From Algibacter pectinivorans (GTDB taxonomy: Bacteria > Bacteroidota > Bacteroidia > Flavobacteriales > Flavobacteriaceae), in NCBI RefSeq assembly GCF_900112595.1, contig NZ_FOMI01000006.1, positions 109,010-173,009 on the forward strand: 64,000 bases of DNA, given 5' to 3'. Both the position numbers and the translations under genes were made by a program. Below, piece by piece: positions 8,712 to 17,518 of the stretch. Positions within the stretch are counted from its first letter, which is position 1. Every line of letters starts with the position of its first letter. The notes under the pieces are model-generated. The model had not been told where the DNA came from. It was given only the letters and a program-made list of their open reading frames with translations, and ran no database searches.

Positions 8712-9683
8712 TTAATACTCTAGGTTTATTTTTGTTCTAACCGCATCTAAGGTTTTAATAAGCTGCTCGCTAAAGGCAAAAGTCATCACATCACTTTCTG
8801 TTTTTCCTGCTCTAAGTAACTCATTAAAATGTATGGTTTCGTAGTTGTAACCAATTGTTTTGTAATTAAAATCTATAGTTTCTGGTTTGCCACCTTTAGG
8901 AATTAACGTTACCGTAGTTGGCATATGGAACATGGTATTTATTTTAATAGTTCCATTTTCACAATAAAAAATAGCTTCTGTAGGAGCATTTTCAAGTAAG
9001 GTACTTTTTAGCAGCGCTTTAGTATCATCATAATCAAAAAGCATGGTGCACGATGAGTCTGCTCCATTTTCAAAATAAGTAGCCTGCGCGTTTATAGTTT
9101 TAGGAATTCCTAAAGTCGATAAAGCAGCAAAAATAGGGTAGATGCCAATATCTAACAAACTACCACCGCCTAAGGACTTATTAAATAATCTTGTAGAATC
9201 ATCAAAGTCTCTATGAAAACCAAAATCGGCTTCAAGTTTAACTAAGTTACCAAAAACTTTATCCTCTAAAGCTTTTAAAACATACTGGTAATGCGGTAAA
9301 AAGTACGTCCAAAGTGCTTCCATAAGTAGCACATTTTCCGCTTTAGCTTTAGCTATCATTTCGGAAACTTCATCGGCATTCATAGCAAAAGGCTTTTCGC
9401 ATAATACCGCTATACCGTGTTGTAGGCATAACAACGTGTTTTCTTTATGTAAAGCGTGTGGTGTTGCAATATAAATGGCATCAATATTTTTATCTTCAAC
9501 CATAGCTTCATAACTACCAAAAGCCTTAGTCGCATTATATTTTGCAGCAAATGCATCTGCTTTATCTTGGTTTCTAGACGCTACCGCATATAGTTTAGCG
9601 CCTTCAATAGTTAATAAATCTGTTGCGAATTTATTGGCAATACTTCCTAAGCCAATAATACCCCAATTAATAGTTTTAAGCAT
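8712..9683 (-). CDS. Gfo/Idh/MocA family NAD(P)-dependent oxidoreductase
   Basis: 323 residues. WGIIGLGSIANKFATDLL is the Rossmann nucleotide-binding motif, and CEKPFAMN gives the EKP signature with the catalytic-site lysine. DFGFHRDFD and GGGSLLDIGIYPI are typical of the C-terminal substrate domain. Members oxidise or reduce sugars, inositols and their derivatives. Its start overlaps the end of the sodium:solute symporter gene by 8 bp, so uptake and first oxidation of one substrate are probably linked. The substrate cannot be read from the sequence. Confidence 0.9.
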   Translation of the reverse strand: MLKTINWGIIGLGSIANKFATDLLTIEGAKLYAVASRNQDKADAFAAKYNATKAFGSYEAMVEDKNIDAIYIATPHALHKENTLLCLQHGIAVLCEKPFAMNADEVSEMIAKAKAENVLLMEALWTYFLPHYQYVLKALEDKVFGNLVKLEADFGFHRDFDDSTRLFNKSLGGGSLLDIGIYPIFAALSTLGIPKTINAQATYFENGADSSCTMLFDYDDTKALLKSTLLENAPTEAIFYCENGTIKINTMFHMPTTVTLIPKGGKPETIDFNYKTIGYNYETIHFNELLRAGKTESDVMTFAFSEQLIKTLDAVRTKINLEY

Positions 9684-11385
9684 TTATTTTAGTTTTTGGT
9701 GTTATAAATTGAATTATGCAGGCAATAGCCATGACTATCATACAGCCAATAAAGTTTAGCCATAAAAAAGGCAGGTTTATATACTCGTATAAATCTAGTA
9801 AATACAAGGCAATAACTAATACTTGAGTAATTAAAGCGCCTATAAAAACGGCATTTCCCTTAACAAATTTAAAGAAAAACGCCAACAAGAAAATACCCAA
9901 TACATTACCGTAAAATATGGAACCAATAATATTTACCAACTGAATTAAATTTTCGGCAAGATTAGCAATACAGGCAACACCAATGGCAATGACACCCCAA
10001 AGGAATGTAAACCAACGCGATGCTTTTACTTTTTCTTCTTCGGTTTTTTCTCCGGTATTTCTAATGTATAAATCTATAGTTGTAGTGCTTCCTAAAGCAT
10101 TAAGCTCACTTGCTGTACTAGACATGGCAGCACTTAAAATTACGGCTAATAATAAACCAATTAAACCACGCGGTAAATTGTTTAAAATAAAATGTATAAA
10201 TACATAATCCTTATCGTTACTTTCTACCTTAATATCTTGGCTATCGGAAACTTTATCAATTAAATCTCGAGCGTCTTTTCGCAATTCATCATTGGCAGCA
10301 TTTGCGGCAGCAATATATTTTACGGTTTCAGGATTATCAGAAGCGGTGTAGGCTTCAATAATTTTCTGTTTATCTCTAAATATTTGTTTTTGTTCTGCTT
10401 GCAATGCTTTAAAATCATCGGCATATTCAGAATTTAACACCAACTCGGTAGCGGTAGGATTAAAGTTTACAGGCGCTTCATTAAACTGATAAAACACAAA
10501 AACCATAACACCAACTAACAGAATAAAGAACTGCATAGGGATTTTTAAAAGGCCGTTAAAAACCAAACCAAGCTGCATTTCTTTAACCGATTTACCCGAA
10601 AGGTAACGTTGCACTTGGCTTTGGTCGGTTCCAAAATAAGAAAGCATTAAAAAAGTACCGCCTATAATACCACTCCAAAATGTGTAGCGGTTATTTAAAT
10701 TAAAGGAGAAATCTAGCACTTCCATTTTTCCGCTGGCACCTGCAATATCTAAGGCTTTACTAAATGTGATATCTTCAGGTAATTTATCTACAATTAATAA
10801 AAAGGCGATAAGCATACCAATAAAAATAACTACCATTTGGTGTTTTTGCGTTACGTTTACGGCTCTAGTACCACCAGAAACGGTGTAGATAATAACCAAA
10901 CATCCTATAACGATGTTTAGCGTTAATAAATCCCATCCTAGTACCACAGATAATATTATGGCAGGCGCAAAAATGGTAATACCAGCAGCTAACCCGCGTT
11001 GTATTAAAAATAAAATAGCCGCTAAAGTTCTGGTTTTTAAATCGAATCTGTTTTCTAAAAACTCGTAGGCGGTATATACTTTTAGGCGGTGATACAAAGG
11101 TATAAACACCATGCAAATAACAATCATGGCAATAGGTAAGCCAAAGTAAAATTGAACGAACCCCATGCCATCATTAAAGGCTTGCCCTGGCGTAGATAAA
11201 AACGTAATCGCACTAGCTTGTGTAGCCATAACCGATAGACCAATAGTCCACCATTTGGATGTGTTTCCACCTCTTAAATAATCTTTTACATTTTTACTGC
11301 CTCGTGTTTGCCACGTACCATAACTTACAATGGCAATTAGGGTTATGCCTAGTACCAACCAGTCAATCCAATTTAATGTCTGCAT
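9676..11385 (-). CDS. Sodium:solute symporter (SSS family)
   Basis: 569 residues, about 13 membrane segments. It starts LNWIDWLVLGITLIAIVSYG and has the SSS motif region STPGQAFNDGMGFVQFYFG and YTVSGGTRAVNVTQ. SSTASELNALGSTTTIDLY is the conserved segment near the sodium site. A hydrophilic helical insertion of about 75 residues (roughly 318-395, AEQKQIFRDKQKII and following) interrupts the membrane core and is longer than in SGLT-type members. It is preceded by a 35-residue membrane peptide and followed by a sugar dehydrogenase, in an operon headed by a PIG-L deacetylase, so a sugar or sugar acid is the likely cargo. Confidence 0.9.
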   Translation of the reverse strand: MQTLNWIDWLVLGITLIAIVSYGTWQTRGSKNVKDYLRGGNTSKWWTIGLSVMATQASAITFLSTPGQAFNDGMGFVQFYFGLPIAMIVICMVFIPLYHRLKVYTAYEFLENRFDLKTRTLAAILFLIQRGLAAGITIFAPAIILSVVLGWDLLTLNIVIGCLVIIYTVSGGTRAVNVTQKHQMVVIFIGMLIAFLLIVDKLPEDITFSKALDIAGASGKMEVLDFSFNLNNRYTFWSGIIGGTFLMLSYFGTDQSQVQRYLSGKSVKEMQLGLVFNGLLKIPMQFFILLVGVMVFVFYQFNEAPVNFNPTATELVLNSEYADDFKALQAEQKQIFRDKQKIIEAYTASDNPETVKYIAAANAANDELRKDARDLIDKVSDSQDIKVESNDKDYVFIHFILNNLPRGLIGLLLAVILSAAMSSTASELNALGSTTTIDLYIRNTGEKTEEEKVKASRWFTFLWGVIAIGVACIANLAENLIQLVNIIGSIFYGNVLGIFLLAFFFKFVKGNAVFIGALITQVLVIALYLLDLYEYINLPFLWLNFIGCMIVMAIACIIQFITPKTKINA

Positions 11386-11388
11386 CGT

Positions 11389-11496
11389 TTAAAAGGATTT
11401 GGTAATTAGGTAAAATATTATAAAATATATGGCATTAGCCACCAAAACTAAGGTGTAAAGCGAATGCCATTTTTGTTTAGGTGCGTCTTCGTTCAT
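11389..11496 (-). CDS. Small membrane peptide upstream of the sodium:solute symporter
   Basis: A 35-residue frame, MNEDAPKQKWHSLYTLVLV then ANAIYFIIFYLITKSF. It has a charged N-terminus and one clear membrane helix (about 13-32). It starts two bases after the PIG-L stop codon and stops three bases before the symporter ATG, filling the gap exactly, which argues that it is translated. Its place suggests a small accessory subunit of the symporter, as known for some solute carriers that need a short membrane partner; that is inference from position and topology only. Confidence 0.7.
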   Translation of the reverse strand: MNEDAPKQKWHSLYTLVLVANAIYFIIFYLITKSF

Positions 11497-11498
11497 GA

Positions 11499-14024
11499 TT
11501 AATCATTCAGTTTTACTGGCTGTGGTATATCTTCTTTTCCTAAGGAAAGTATGTTTGCAAATAGGCGATAAGCACCCGAAACACCCGCAGGAAACTCTCT
11601 AAAAAAGCTTAAACCTGTATACGTGTAATAGCCTTTACCATGTTTTGCCACAAGTAAACTACCATGTTTTGCAGATTCTCCTTTATCGTGCATGGATAGG
11701 ATAGGCGTAAACGCTTTATCCCAACTATCAGGAAAATACAAACCGCGTTCTTGAGTCCATCCTTCAAAATCCTTTGGTGTGATTTTATTAGGGAAATTTA
11801 AAACCTCATGGTCCGGATTTAAAAATTTAACCTCGGCGTTTTCGTCGGTTACTCTATCGCGCGATAGTGTTAAATTATACGGTCCTATAGCGTCTACTTT
11901 TACACGATGGCTGGTATTGTATTGTACCACCATGTTGCCGCCATTGGCAACAAAATCGAATAACAATTGTTGTTTAAAATTTAATTCTTCAACCGTGTTA
12001 TAGGCTCTAATGCCAACAACAACAGCATCAAAATTACTTAATGTTTCAGGAGTAATATCCTCAGGCGATATAATCCTAACGTTATAACCAATTTGCTCTA
12101 AACTTTCAGGAACTACATCACCCGCACCTTGAATATACGCAATATTATTGCCTTGTTTTTTTATATCTAATCGCACAATTTTACTTTCGCTAGGCAGCAA
12201 TACCGTTTGGAAAGGGATATGCTCGTAATCTATATCAATAAGTTCTTTGGTATAACTTTTATCCCCAATTTGAACAATAGGACCAATAAAGCCTTCACTC
12301 TGTTCTTTAGGCGGAATTACTGTAAACCTAAGTAATTGTTCTTCGCCTTTATGCGCTATAGATACCTTTTGCTTTTTTGGTAAAATACTCCAACCGTTAG
12401 GATAGCAAACTTCAACATCGCCTTCAAGATTATCTCTTCCAGCCTTTACAACTACAGTGATGTCTCGTTGTTGGTCATTATCCAAAATAATTACCTTCTC
12501 TGTAATTTTTGCCGAAACTTCAGGGATAATTTCAAACGGACGATACAATTCACCTTTATCTGGTTTTGCGAAGCGTTGTATAATAGGTTTTGTAAAGGTT
12601 ATTGGGGTATTGTTAATTAATAGATTAAAATCGATATTATAAACTCGTGGCGTTTCTGGTTTTCCAACAAGTGTTTTATCATCCACTTTATACATACCTA
12701 AAGATCCTTTTTGGTTTAGCCAATAAGGCGTGGTAGGTTCCGTGTTATTATCGACTTTTAAAACCTCGCTAAAATCATATTTTACATTGTTTTTAAGCGT
12801 AATACCTTTAGCCATATTTAAATCGCTAGCATTGTTTAGGCTTTCTAAAACTATGGGTAAGTCACTTCTGTTAAGTACTTCAATATTTAGTTTTATGGTT
12901 TCGTTTTGGGTTGCCCAATTTGTTTCGGCCGATGCTTCTAAATACAATCCAGCACACATTTCAATAATAGCCTTAAGCTCCTTAGTTTTTTGAGTTTTCC
13001 AGTGTTTGTTATCTATGTTTTGAAGTAATTTGTATGCTTCAACTAACCCAGGAATATGTACCGCTGGATTTTTAAAGTTAAAGTTAGCTTCAATAGTATT
13101 TAAAATATCGCCTATAGCGCCTCCACCTTTTACGCGGTTCCAAGTGGTATCAATACCTTCAAAAATATTATTCGAGCCATTTAAAGGCTCTCCTTTTAAA
13201 AAGTCGATGTACTCAATGTCCGAGCCACGTTGTGATAAACGACCAAAACCTTGACATAAATGTTGGCTACGAGCCAAATCTGCCAATTCATTATTACTTA
13301 AACCTTTTGTAGGGTAGTAGGTGCCAATATCGAAGGTTAGCATGTTGCTTTTGTCAACCTTATCAAAAGCTTCTTGACTGCCATAACGCCACGCGCTAGT
13401 ATTATAAAACAATCGCTTTGGTTGCCAAACTTCCGTTTGGTTTAATTGAGATGTGTAGGCCTTATCATTGTTAGCTAAATCGAATGCCTCGATACTTAAA
13501 ATAGCCGAAGTTGTATGATGCCCGTGTGTTTTACCCGCTCTTTTTTCATCGAATCTATTAATTATAATATCGGGTTTAAATTGGCGTATGGCCAAAACAA
13601 CATCGCTTAATACTTGGTCTTTATCCCAAATATCTAGAGTTTCATCTGGGTGTTTAGAATAGCCAAAATCGTTGGCTCTAGTAAACAGCTGTTCGCCACC
13701 ATCTACACGTCTTGCAGCCAATAATTCTTGAGTTCTAATAACGCCTAAAAGTTCTCTTATTTCGGGACCAATTAGGTTTTGCCCGCCATCGCCACGTGTT
13801 AACGATAAGTAAGCCGTTCTTGCCTTTACTTGGTTAGACATGTATGCAATTAAACGCGTGTTTTCGTCGTCTGGATGTGCCGCTACATATAAAACAGAAC
13901 CTAAAAAGTTTAGCTTTTGTATGGATTCATAAATCTCTGATGATGATGGGGCTTTGGGCTTTTGGGCTTGAGTAAATGATACTGCCAAAAGGCATACCAA
14001 TAATCTAAGTAATTGTTTCTGCAT
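11499..14024 (-). CDS. Secreted PIG-L family (LmbE-like) deacetylase, large form
   Basis: 841 residues with a signal peptide (LLRLLVCLLAVSFTQA, cleavage near residue 20). The PIG-L domain follows at about 40-300: VLYVAAHPDDEN carries metal ligands H50 and D53 and catalytic D52, and GKTHGHHTTSA gives the third ligand region. The middle part is beta-rich with APLF-like/NPCBM-like repeats. The C-terminal 230 residues (NIAYIQGAGDVVPESLEQIG, then AVVVGIRAYNT and LFDFVANGGNMVVQYNTS) resemble a glutamine-amidotransferase-like/GldG fold. PIG-L enzymes remove N-acetyl groups from amino sugars using zinc. It heads the operon with the symporter and dehydrogenase, so it may deacetylate a sugar outside the inner membrane before uptake (inference). 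Confidence 0.87.
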   Translation of the reverse strand: MQKQLLRLLVCLLAVSFTQAQKPKAPSSSEIYESIQKLNFLGSVLYVAAHPDDENTRLIAYMSNQVKARTAYLSLTRGDGGQNLIGPEIRELLGVIRTQELLAARRVDGGEQLFTRANDFGYSKHPDETLDIWDKDQVLSDVVLAIRQFKPDIIINRFDEKRAGKTHGHHTTSAILSIEAFDLANNDKAYTSQLNQTEVWQPKRLFYNTSAWRYGSQEAFDKVDKSNMLTFDIGTYYPTKGLSNNELADLARSQHLCQGFGRLSQRGSDIEYIDFLKGEPLNGSNNIFEGIDTTWNRVKGGGAIGDILNTIEANFNFKNPAVHIPGLVEAYKLLQNIDNKHWKTQKTKELKAIIEMCAGLYLEASAETNWATQNETIKLNIEVLNRSDLPIVLESLNNASDLNMAKGITLKNNVKYDFSEVLKVDNNTEPTTPYWLNQKGSLGMYKVDDKTLVGKPETPRVYNIDFNLLINNTPITFTKPIIQRFAKPDKGELYRPFEIIPEVSAKITEKVIILDNDQQRDITVVVKAGRDNLEGDVEVCYPNGWSILPKKQKVSIAHKGEEQLLRFTVIPPKEQSEGFIGPIVQIGDKSYTKELIDIDYEHIPFQTVLLPSESKIVRLDIKKQGNNIAYIQGAGDVVPESLEQIGYNVRIISPEDITPETLSNFDAVVVGIRAYNTVEELNFKQQLLFDFVANGGNMVVQYNTSHRVKVDAIGPYNLTLSRDRVTDENAEVKFLNPDHEVLNFPNKITPKDFEGWTQERGLYFPDSWDKAFTPILSMHDKGESAKHGSLLVAKHGKGYYTYTGLSFFREFPAGVSGAYRLFANILSLGKEDIPQPVKLND

Positions 14025-14045
14025 GGTTTATTATTAGCTGAACCC

Positions 14046-14053
14046 CAAATATA
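14046..14053 (-). promoter_or_regulatory. Candidate -7 box of the PIG-L operon
   Basis: TATATTTG on the minus strand matches TAnnTTTG and lies 22 bp before the ATG at 14024. No convincing -33 element is visible. Confidence 0.35.
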
Positions 14054-14611
14054 AAAAACATAACAGCGATAGGGTTGGTTTTAGTTTTTATTTAACGCTT
14101 GTTAACATTAGTGTTTGGTCTTATACTAGTGTTAAATTGGCTCCACTTACTATATCTTTTTAAAATCCATAACCATAGCATTAAACTATGCCGTTTACAG
14201 AGGTTAAGCTTTTAATTTACTATTACTTGAATATTAGAGGAGTAATGGTGTTTTATAAGGTATCTTTGGTGTAAAATTATTTGTTTGTTCATATTAATTC
14301 ATGATTTCGCAATACTCTCGCGAAAAGCAAAGACTTAACACATGAGTCAGAATTTATATTTCAAACCCTAGTGGCCAACTTAATGCCTGATTGCTAGATA
14401 ATACCTATTTAATAGTAATCTTTCGCACTGCTTATATCATTACTTCGCATGGCGTGTTAATCTAAAAATCATGGCTTTAAAAATACGTCTTGGGCTTAAA
14501 CTAAATCAATTTAATTTTATTAAAGGTTTGCACATTTCCATACAGGCAATTTCCAATTATGACACAACATAAATTAACGAGGATTTAAAGTAACTAGTAA
14601 TGGATGCCAGT

Positions 14612-14705
14612 TTTGGGCGTGCCCCTTTGGGTCGGGCTTTACATTACAATTCCTCGCACTTCCTTCCAGTCAGGCTGTGGGATTTTCATTGCAATCCCTC
14701 ACGCA
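14612..14705 (+). repeat. Dispersed GGGCG...CGC repeat, copy B
   Basis: Starts TTTGGGCGTGCCCC, has GGGTCGGGCTTTACATTACAA, CCTCGCACTTCC, GGCTGTGGG and ends GCAATCCCTCACGC. The ends pair as GCGTG with CACGC, while other copies use GCGTTA/TAACGC or GCGCTA/TAGCGC. It ends only 16 bp before the methyltransferase ATG, so it would be part of that mRNA leader. Confidence 0.78.
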
Positions 14706-14721
14706 CTAAATAGAAACTATC

Positions 14722-15786
14722 ATGTTAGATATTACAATAAACAAACCAACACCTTTTATTTTTAAGCAACCCTTAAAAGTATTTAATAGCAGTACCGATG
14801 TTAAGCAGGCCATAAAAACCTTAGAAGCCGGTAAACCCTTATTAATTACAGCCTTTTATAGCAATGGTTTGCTGCTTCTTAAAGCACTCGATGTTCATTT
14901 AAAAACCACATGGCCACATACTACTTTTAAGGAGCAACGCGCATATAGATCTGCGTATCATAAGCTTTCAAATCTTATATTAATAGAGGTTAAAGACCAT
15001 CAATTAACTGTAAAAAAAGCACCAGCTATTGGGTGGTTAAAAGTGCTGTATCCAGAAACTAGTAGTTTTATATTAACATTTGTTCAAATACAAGGTCTAA
15101 ATAGTTCTTGGCAATGGTATAGCAAAGGTGTGGTAATTCCGGTATTACGGAATAAAATCCATCCGTATTACGGGGCTTATTTCCCAACACGTTTTGATCA
15201 TTTAATACTATTCGATAAATGGTTAACACGCTATAAAGGCCCTAAAAAATCGGCTATCGATGTAGGAGTAGGTAGTGGCGTGTTATCATTTCAAATACTT
15301 AAACATGGTTTTCAAAACGTTTTTGCCACCGATACCAATCCTAATGCTATTGTAGGTTTAACCGAATCTATAAAAGACACCAAACTCTCCAGAAAAATAG
15401 AGTTGGAATACGCATCGCTATTTGGTAAATGGGATAAGCAAACCGAATTAATTGTATTTAATCCGCCTTGGCTGCCAACATCAAATGAGATACAAAATAT
15501 TGATGAAGCCATGTATTATAACGCCACCTTGTTTCCTGAGTTTTTCGAACAAGCCAAAAAGCGCTTGTTGCCAAATGGTAAATTGGTAATACTATTTTCA
15601 AACCTAGCGCAAATAGCCGAAGTAACTACCGAGCATCCTATTGAAAAAGAATTAGCCGAAGGAGGTAGATTTCAACTAAGTAATTGCTATAAAAAATCGG
15701 TAAAATTGGCTTCAAAAAACACGAAACGTCAGCAAAATTGGCGTTCTCTAGAAATGGTAGAACTTTGGGAGCTTACAGGTAATTAA
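14722..15786 (+). CDS. Class I SAM-dependent methyltransferase
   Basis: 354 residues. The C-terminal half is a Rossmann methyltransferase: AIDVGVGSGVLSFQIL (SAM-binding motif I, residues 178-193), FATDTNPNAI (acidic motif II) and FNPPWLP (NPPW at 247-250). An NPPY/NPPW motif is typical of enzymes that methylate a planar nitrogen in rRNA, tRNA, DNA or glutamine (RsmC-, TrmN6- and PrmC-like). The N-terminal 150 residues match no domain I recognise, so the substrate is open. It is a single gene, ending in a strong terminator shared with the convergent lipoprotein gene. Confidence 0.8.
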   Translation: MLDITINKPTPFIFKQPLKVFNSSTDVKQAIKTLEAGKPLLITAFYSNGLLLLKALDVHLKTTWPHTTFKEQRAYRSAYHKLSNLILIEVKDHQLTVKKAPAIGWLKVLYPETSSFILTFVQIQGLNSSWQWYSKGVVIPVLRNKIHPYYGAYFPTRFDHLILFDKWLTRYKGPKKSAIDVGVGSGVLSFQILKHGFQNVFATDTNPNAIVGLTESIKDTKLSRKIELEYASLFGKWDKQTELIVFNPPWLPTSNEIQNIDEAMYYNATLFPEFFEQAKKRLLPNGKLVILFSNLAQIAEVTTEHPIEKELAEGGRFQLSNCYKKSVKLASKNTKRQQNWRSLEMVELWELTGN

Positions 15787-15792
15787 GATTAA

Positions 15793-15830
15793 AAAAACAA
15801 AAACCAGCATTTACACTGGTTTTTGTTTTT
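15793..15830. terminator. Bidirectional terminator between convergent genes
   Basis: A perfect 15-bp stem (AAAAACAAAAACCAG with its complement) and an 8-base loop, with A and T runs on both sides. It serves the methyltransferase gene on plus and the lipoprotein gene on minus. Confidence 0.88.
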
Positions 15831-15842
15831 TTTTTAAACACT

Positions 15843-16325
15843 TTAAATTTGTTTAAAGTTTATGTGTTCGGTTTTTGGTTTTTTATTTTCTGGTTCTGCA
15901 GGAATTATAGGTCTGGATTGCTGATTAAAAAATAATTGCTGAATAGAATCCATGCGGCGCATCATGTTTTCAATTTGTTGGTTATGATTCATGAAACCAT
16001 CATGAAAAAAGTTTTCTGAATGCAACTGTTTCGAGTCAGAATCACGACGAAAAAAATCATTAAAAAACGAATCATTAAAAAAGCTATGACTATTAAAATG
16101 CTTCTGAAATTCCATTTTTAAACTATCGTTTACTTTTCCGTTACTAGAATAACTGTAGGAGTAAATGGAATCGTAGCGCGTTAAATTACCATTTTCATCA
16201 TATTCTTTATTAACCGTAATATTTTCGTCTGGTTTTAAGGCTAGAGACTCCCTTTGCTGTTTGTTTTGTCCTGAACAATTAAAAAACAACAAACAAAACA
16301 AAGGGATTAAATTCAATGTTTTCAT
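15843..16325 (-). CDS. Hypothetical lipoprotein
   Basis: 160 residues. The N-terminus MKTLNLIPLFCLLFFNCSG is a lipoprotein signal with the lipobox cysteine at 17. The mature part is hydrophilic, with repeated Asn/Phe/Asp segments (FFNDSFFNDFFRRD) and a Met/Gln-rich helix (IENMMRRMDSIQQLFFNQQ) that could form a coiled coil. I do not recognise a family. The upstream region has a possible sigma-54 promoter with a palindrome, so it may be stress-induced. Confidence 0.7.
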   Translation of the reverse strand: MKTLNLIPLFCLLFFNCSGQNKQQRESLALKPDENITVNKEYDENGNLTRYDSIYSYSYSSNGKVNDSLKMEFQKHFNSHSFFNDSFFNDFFRRDSDSKQLHSENFFHDGFMNHNQQIENMMRRMDSIQQLFFNQQSRPIIPAEPENKKPKTEHINFKQI

Positions 16326-16370
16326 AGGTATATATTTTAAAATTAAACAATAACTAACGATTATTATTTT

Positions 16371-16432
16371 TCAAAAAATGTGCCGAAATAATTCATCGAA
16401 ATATATGCTTGTTTTTCAATGTCAAATTGACA
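16371..16432 (-). promoter_or_regulatory. Possible sigma-54 promoter with upstream palindrome
   Basis: On the minus strand TCGGCACATTTTTTGA (16386 to 16371) resembles the sigma-54 -24/-12 pattern (TGGCAC-N5-TTGC) with GGCAC intact and a weak -12. About 45 bp further upstream is a 13-bp palindrome, TGTCAATTTGACA (16420-16432), placed like an activator site. It lies about 46 bp before the lipoprotein start codon. Confidence 0.35.
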
Positions 16433-16540
16433 GCGCTCTAAAACAAGGGCATGTAAATGTCTGCAAGTATTTTAAGCCTATCGAAAATATTACCATAAGT
16501 TAAATTTAAGCTTTATGTTTTTTTATTAAACTGTTTATAT

Positions 16541-16574
16541 AAAAAAACCACCTTGTTTTCACAAGATGGCTTTT
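16541..16574 (-). terminator. Terminator of the FKBP lipoprotein gene
   Basis: On the minus strand AAAAGCCATCTTG pairs with CAAGGTGGTTTT, allowing G-T wobble pairs, around a 6-base loop, and a T run follows. It starts 22 bp after the stop codon. Confidence 0.75.
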
Positions 16575-16595
16575 AAATATTATTAAAAATATACT

Positions 16596-17429
16596 TTAAT
16601 TAACGGATAGTAAAGTGATGTCATAAATAAGGACAGAACCTCCTTCAATTCCTGCGGCTCCTATATTTCCGTAAGTTAAATGTGCTGGAATATAGAGTGT
16701 GCCGCTTCCGCCTTCATTAAAATAGGTTATACCTTCAGCTAGTCCTGAAAGTATTGAGTTTAACTGTACGTCTGTAGCTGTTGTGCTTTCAAAAAACACT
16801 TCTCCATCTGTAAAATAGCCTTTAATCGTAAATGTTACATTATCCGTTAAAGTTGGTTGTTGTCCATCTCCAGGTTCATCAATCGTGAAAAATAAACCGG
16901 TGCCAGATTGTTGCGCAGTTAATTCGTTTTCTATTAAATAATTTTGAATTTCTGCCTCATTTTCAGTTTTATAATTCACATAAATAAGTTCGATATCGAA
17001 AATAATTACAGAGCCTGCTGGAATACTTCCGTTAGTGCTACTACCATAGGCTAAATGTGCTGGGATAATAAGAGTTCCACTTCCGCCTTCTTTAAAATAA
17101 GTTATACCTTCGGTAAACCCAGGTATTAAACTGTTTAAAAACGTAAATGAAACACCTTCTTCTGGGCTTTCATCAAACACAGTACCGTCTGTTAAATAGC
17201 CTTTGTATGCTATTTTAACTCTATCGGTTGTTAAAGGGGCGACACCTGTTCCAGGGGTATCAATTATATAATATAAACCGGTGCTACTAGACTGTGCAGT
17301 TAAATTATTAGTGGCAAGATATGCTTGAATTTCTTGCTCATTTTCGCTTGTGTAGTCTTTTGGGGTATCGTCAGAACTACAAGCTGTAAATAAAATAACA
17401 GCAAGTACCATACATAGTTTTTTCATCAT
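16596..17429 (-). CDS. Lipoprotein with two FKBP-type peptidyl-prolyl isomerase domains
   Basis: 277 residues with a lipoprotein signal (CMVLAVILFTACSSDD, lipobox cysteine 18). Two FKBP domains follow, about 35-153 and 160-277. The first has VKIAYKGYLTDGTVFDES, IPGFTEGITYFKEGGSGTLI and IPAHLAYGS. The second repeats the pattern more loosely, with VTFTIKGYFTDGEVFFES and IPAHLTYGN. FKBPs turn proline peptide bonds and help proteins fold at the cell envelope. The tandem arrangement points to internal duplication; the second copy has lost some conserved residues and may be less active. Either of two neighbouring Met codons could be the start. Confidence 0.88.
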   Translation of the reverse strand: MMKKLCMVLAVILFTACSSDDTPKDYTSENEQEIQAYLATNNLTAQSSSTGLYYIIDTPGTGVAPLTTDRVKIAYKGYLTDGTVFDESPEEGVSFTFLNSLIPGFTEGITYFKEGGSGTLIIPAHLAYGSSTNGSIPAGSVIIFDIELIYVNYKTENEAEIQNYLIENELTAQQSGTGLFFTIDEPGDGQQPTLTDNVTFTIKGYFTDGEVFFESTTATDVQLNSILSGLAEGITYFNEGGSGTLYIPAHLTYGNIGAAGIEGGSVLIYDITLLSVN

Positions 17430-17518
17430 ATTGAATTTTTTGGTAAATATATAAGCAATAGCCTTATTTATTAAGGTTTTTAACGTTTCTTTTAAAGATT
17501 TCGTCCTACTTTAAAACG

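Larger units (their letters stand above)
14025..14721. other. 700-bp divergent intergenic region
   Basis: Holds the candidate PIG-L promoter at its left end and repeat copy B at its right end. The middle (about 14060-14600) is AT-rich, with a small hairpin near 14305-14326 (TTTCGC pairing with GCGAAA). I see no reading frame with family likeness, no tRNA and no clear promoter for the methyltransferase gene. Confidence 0.6.

Noticed and set aside
10865-11116. Minus-strand 83-residue frame inside the symporter gene
   Set aside because: Out-of-frame shadow of a membrane protein; composition without family likeness.
14060-14600. Possible small RNA or tRNA in the long gap before the methyltransferase gene
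   Set aside because: No cloverleaf, no conserved tRNA arms and no terminator-like hairpin were found.
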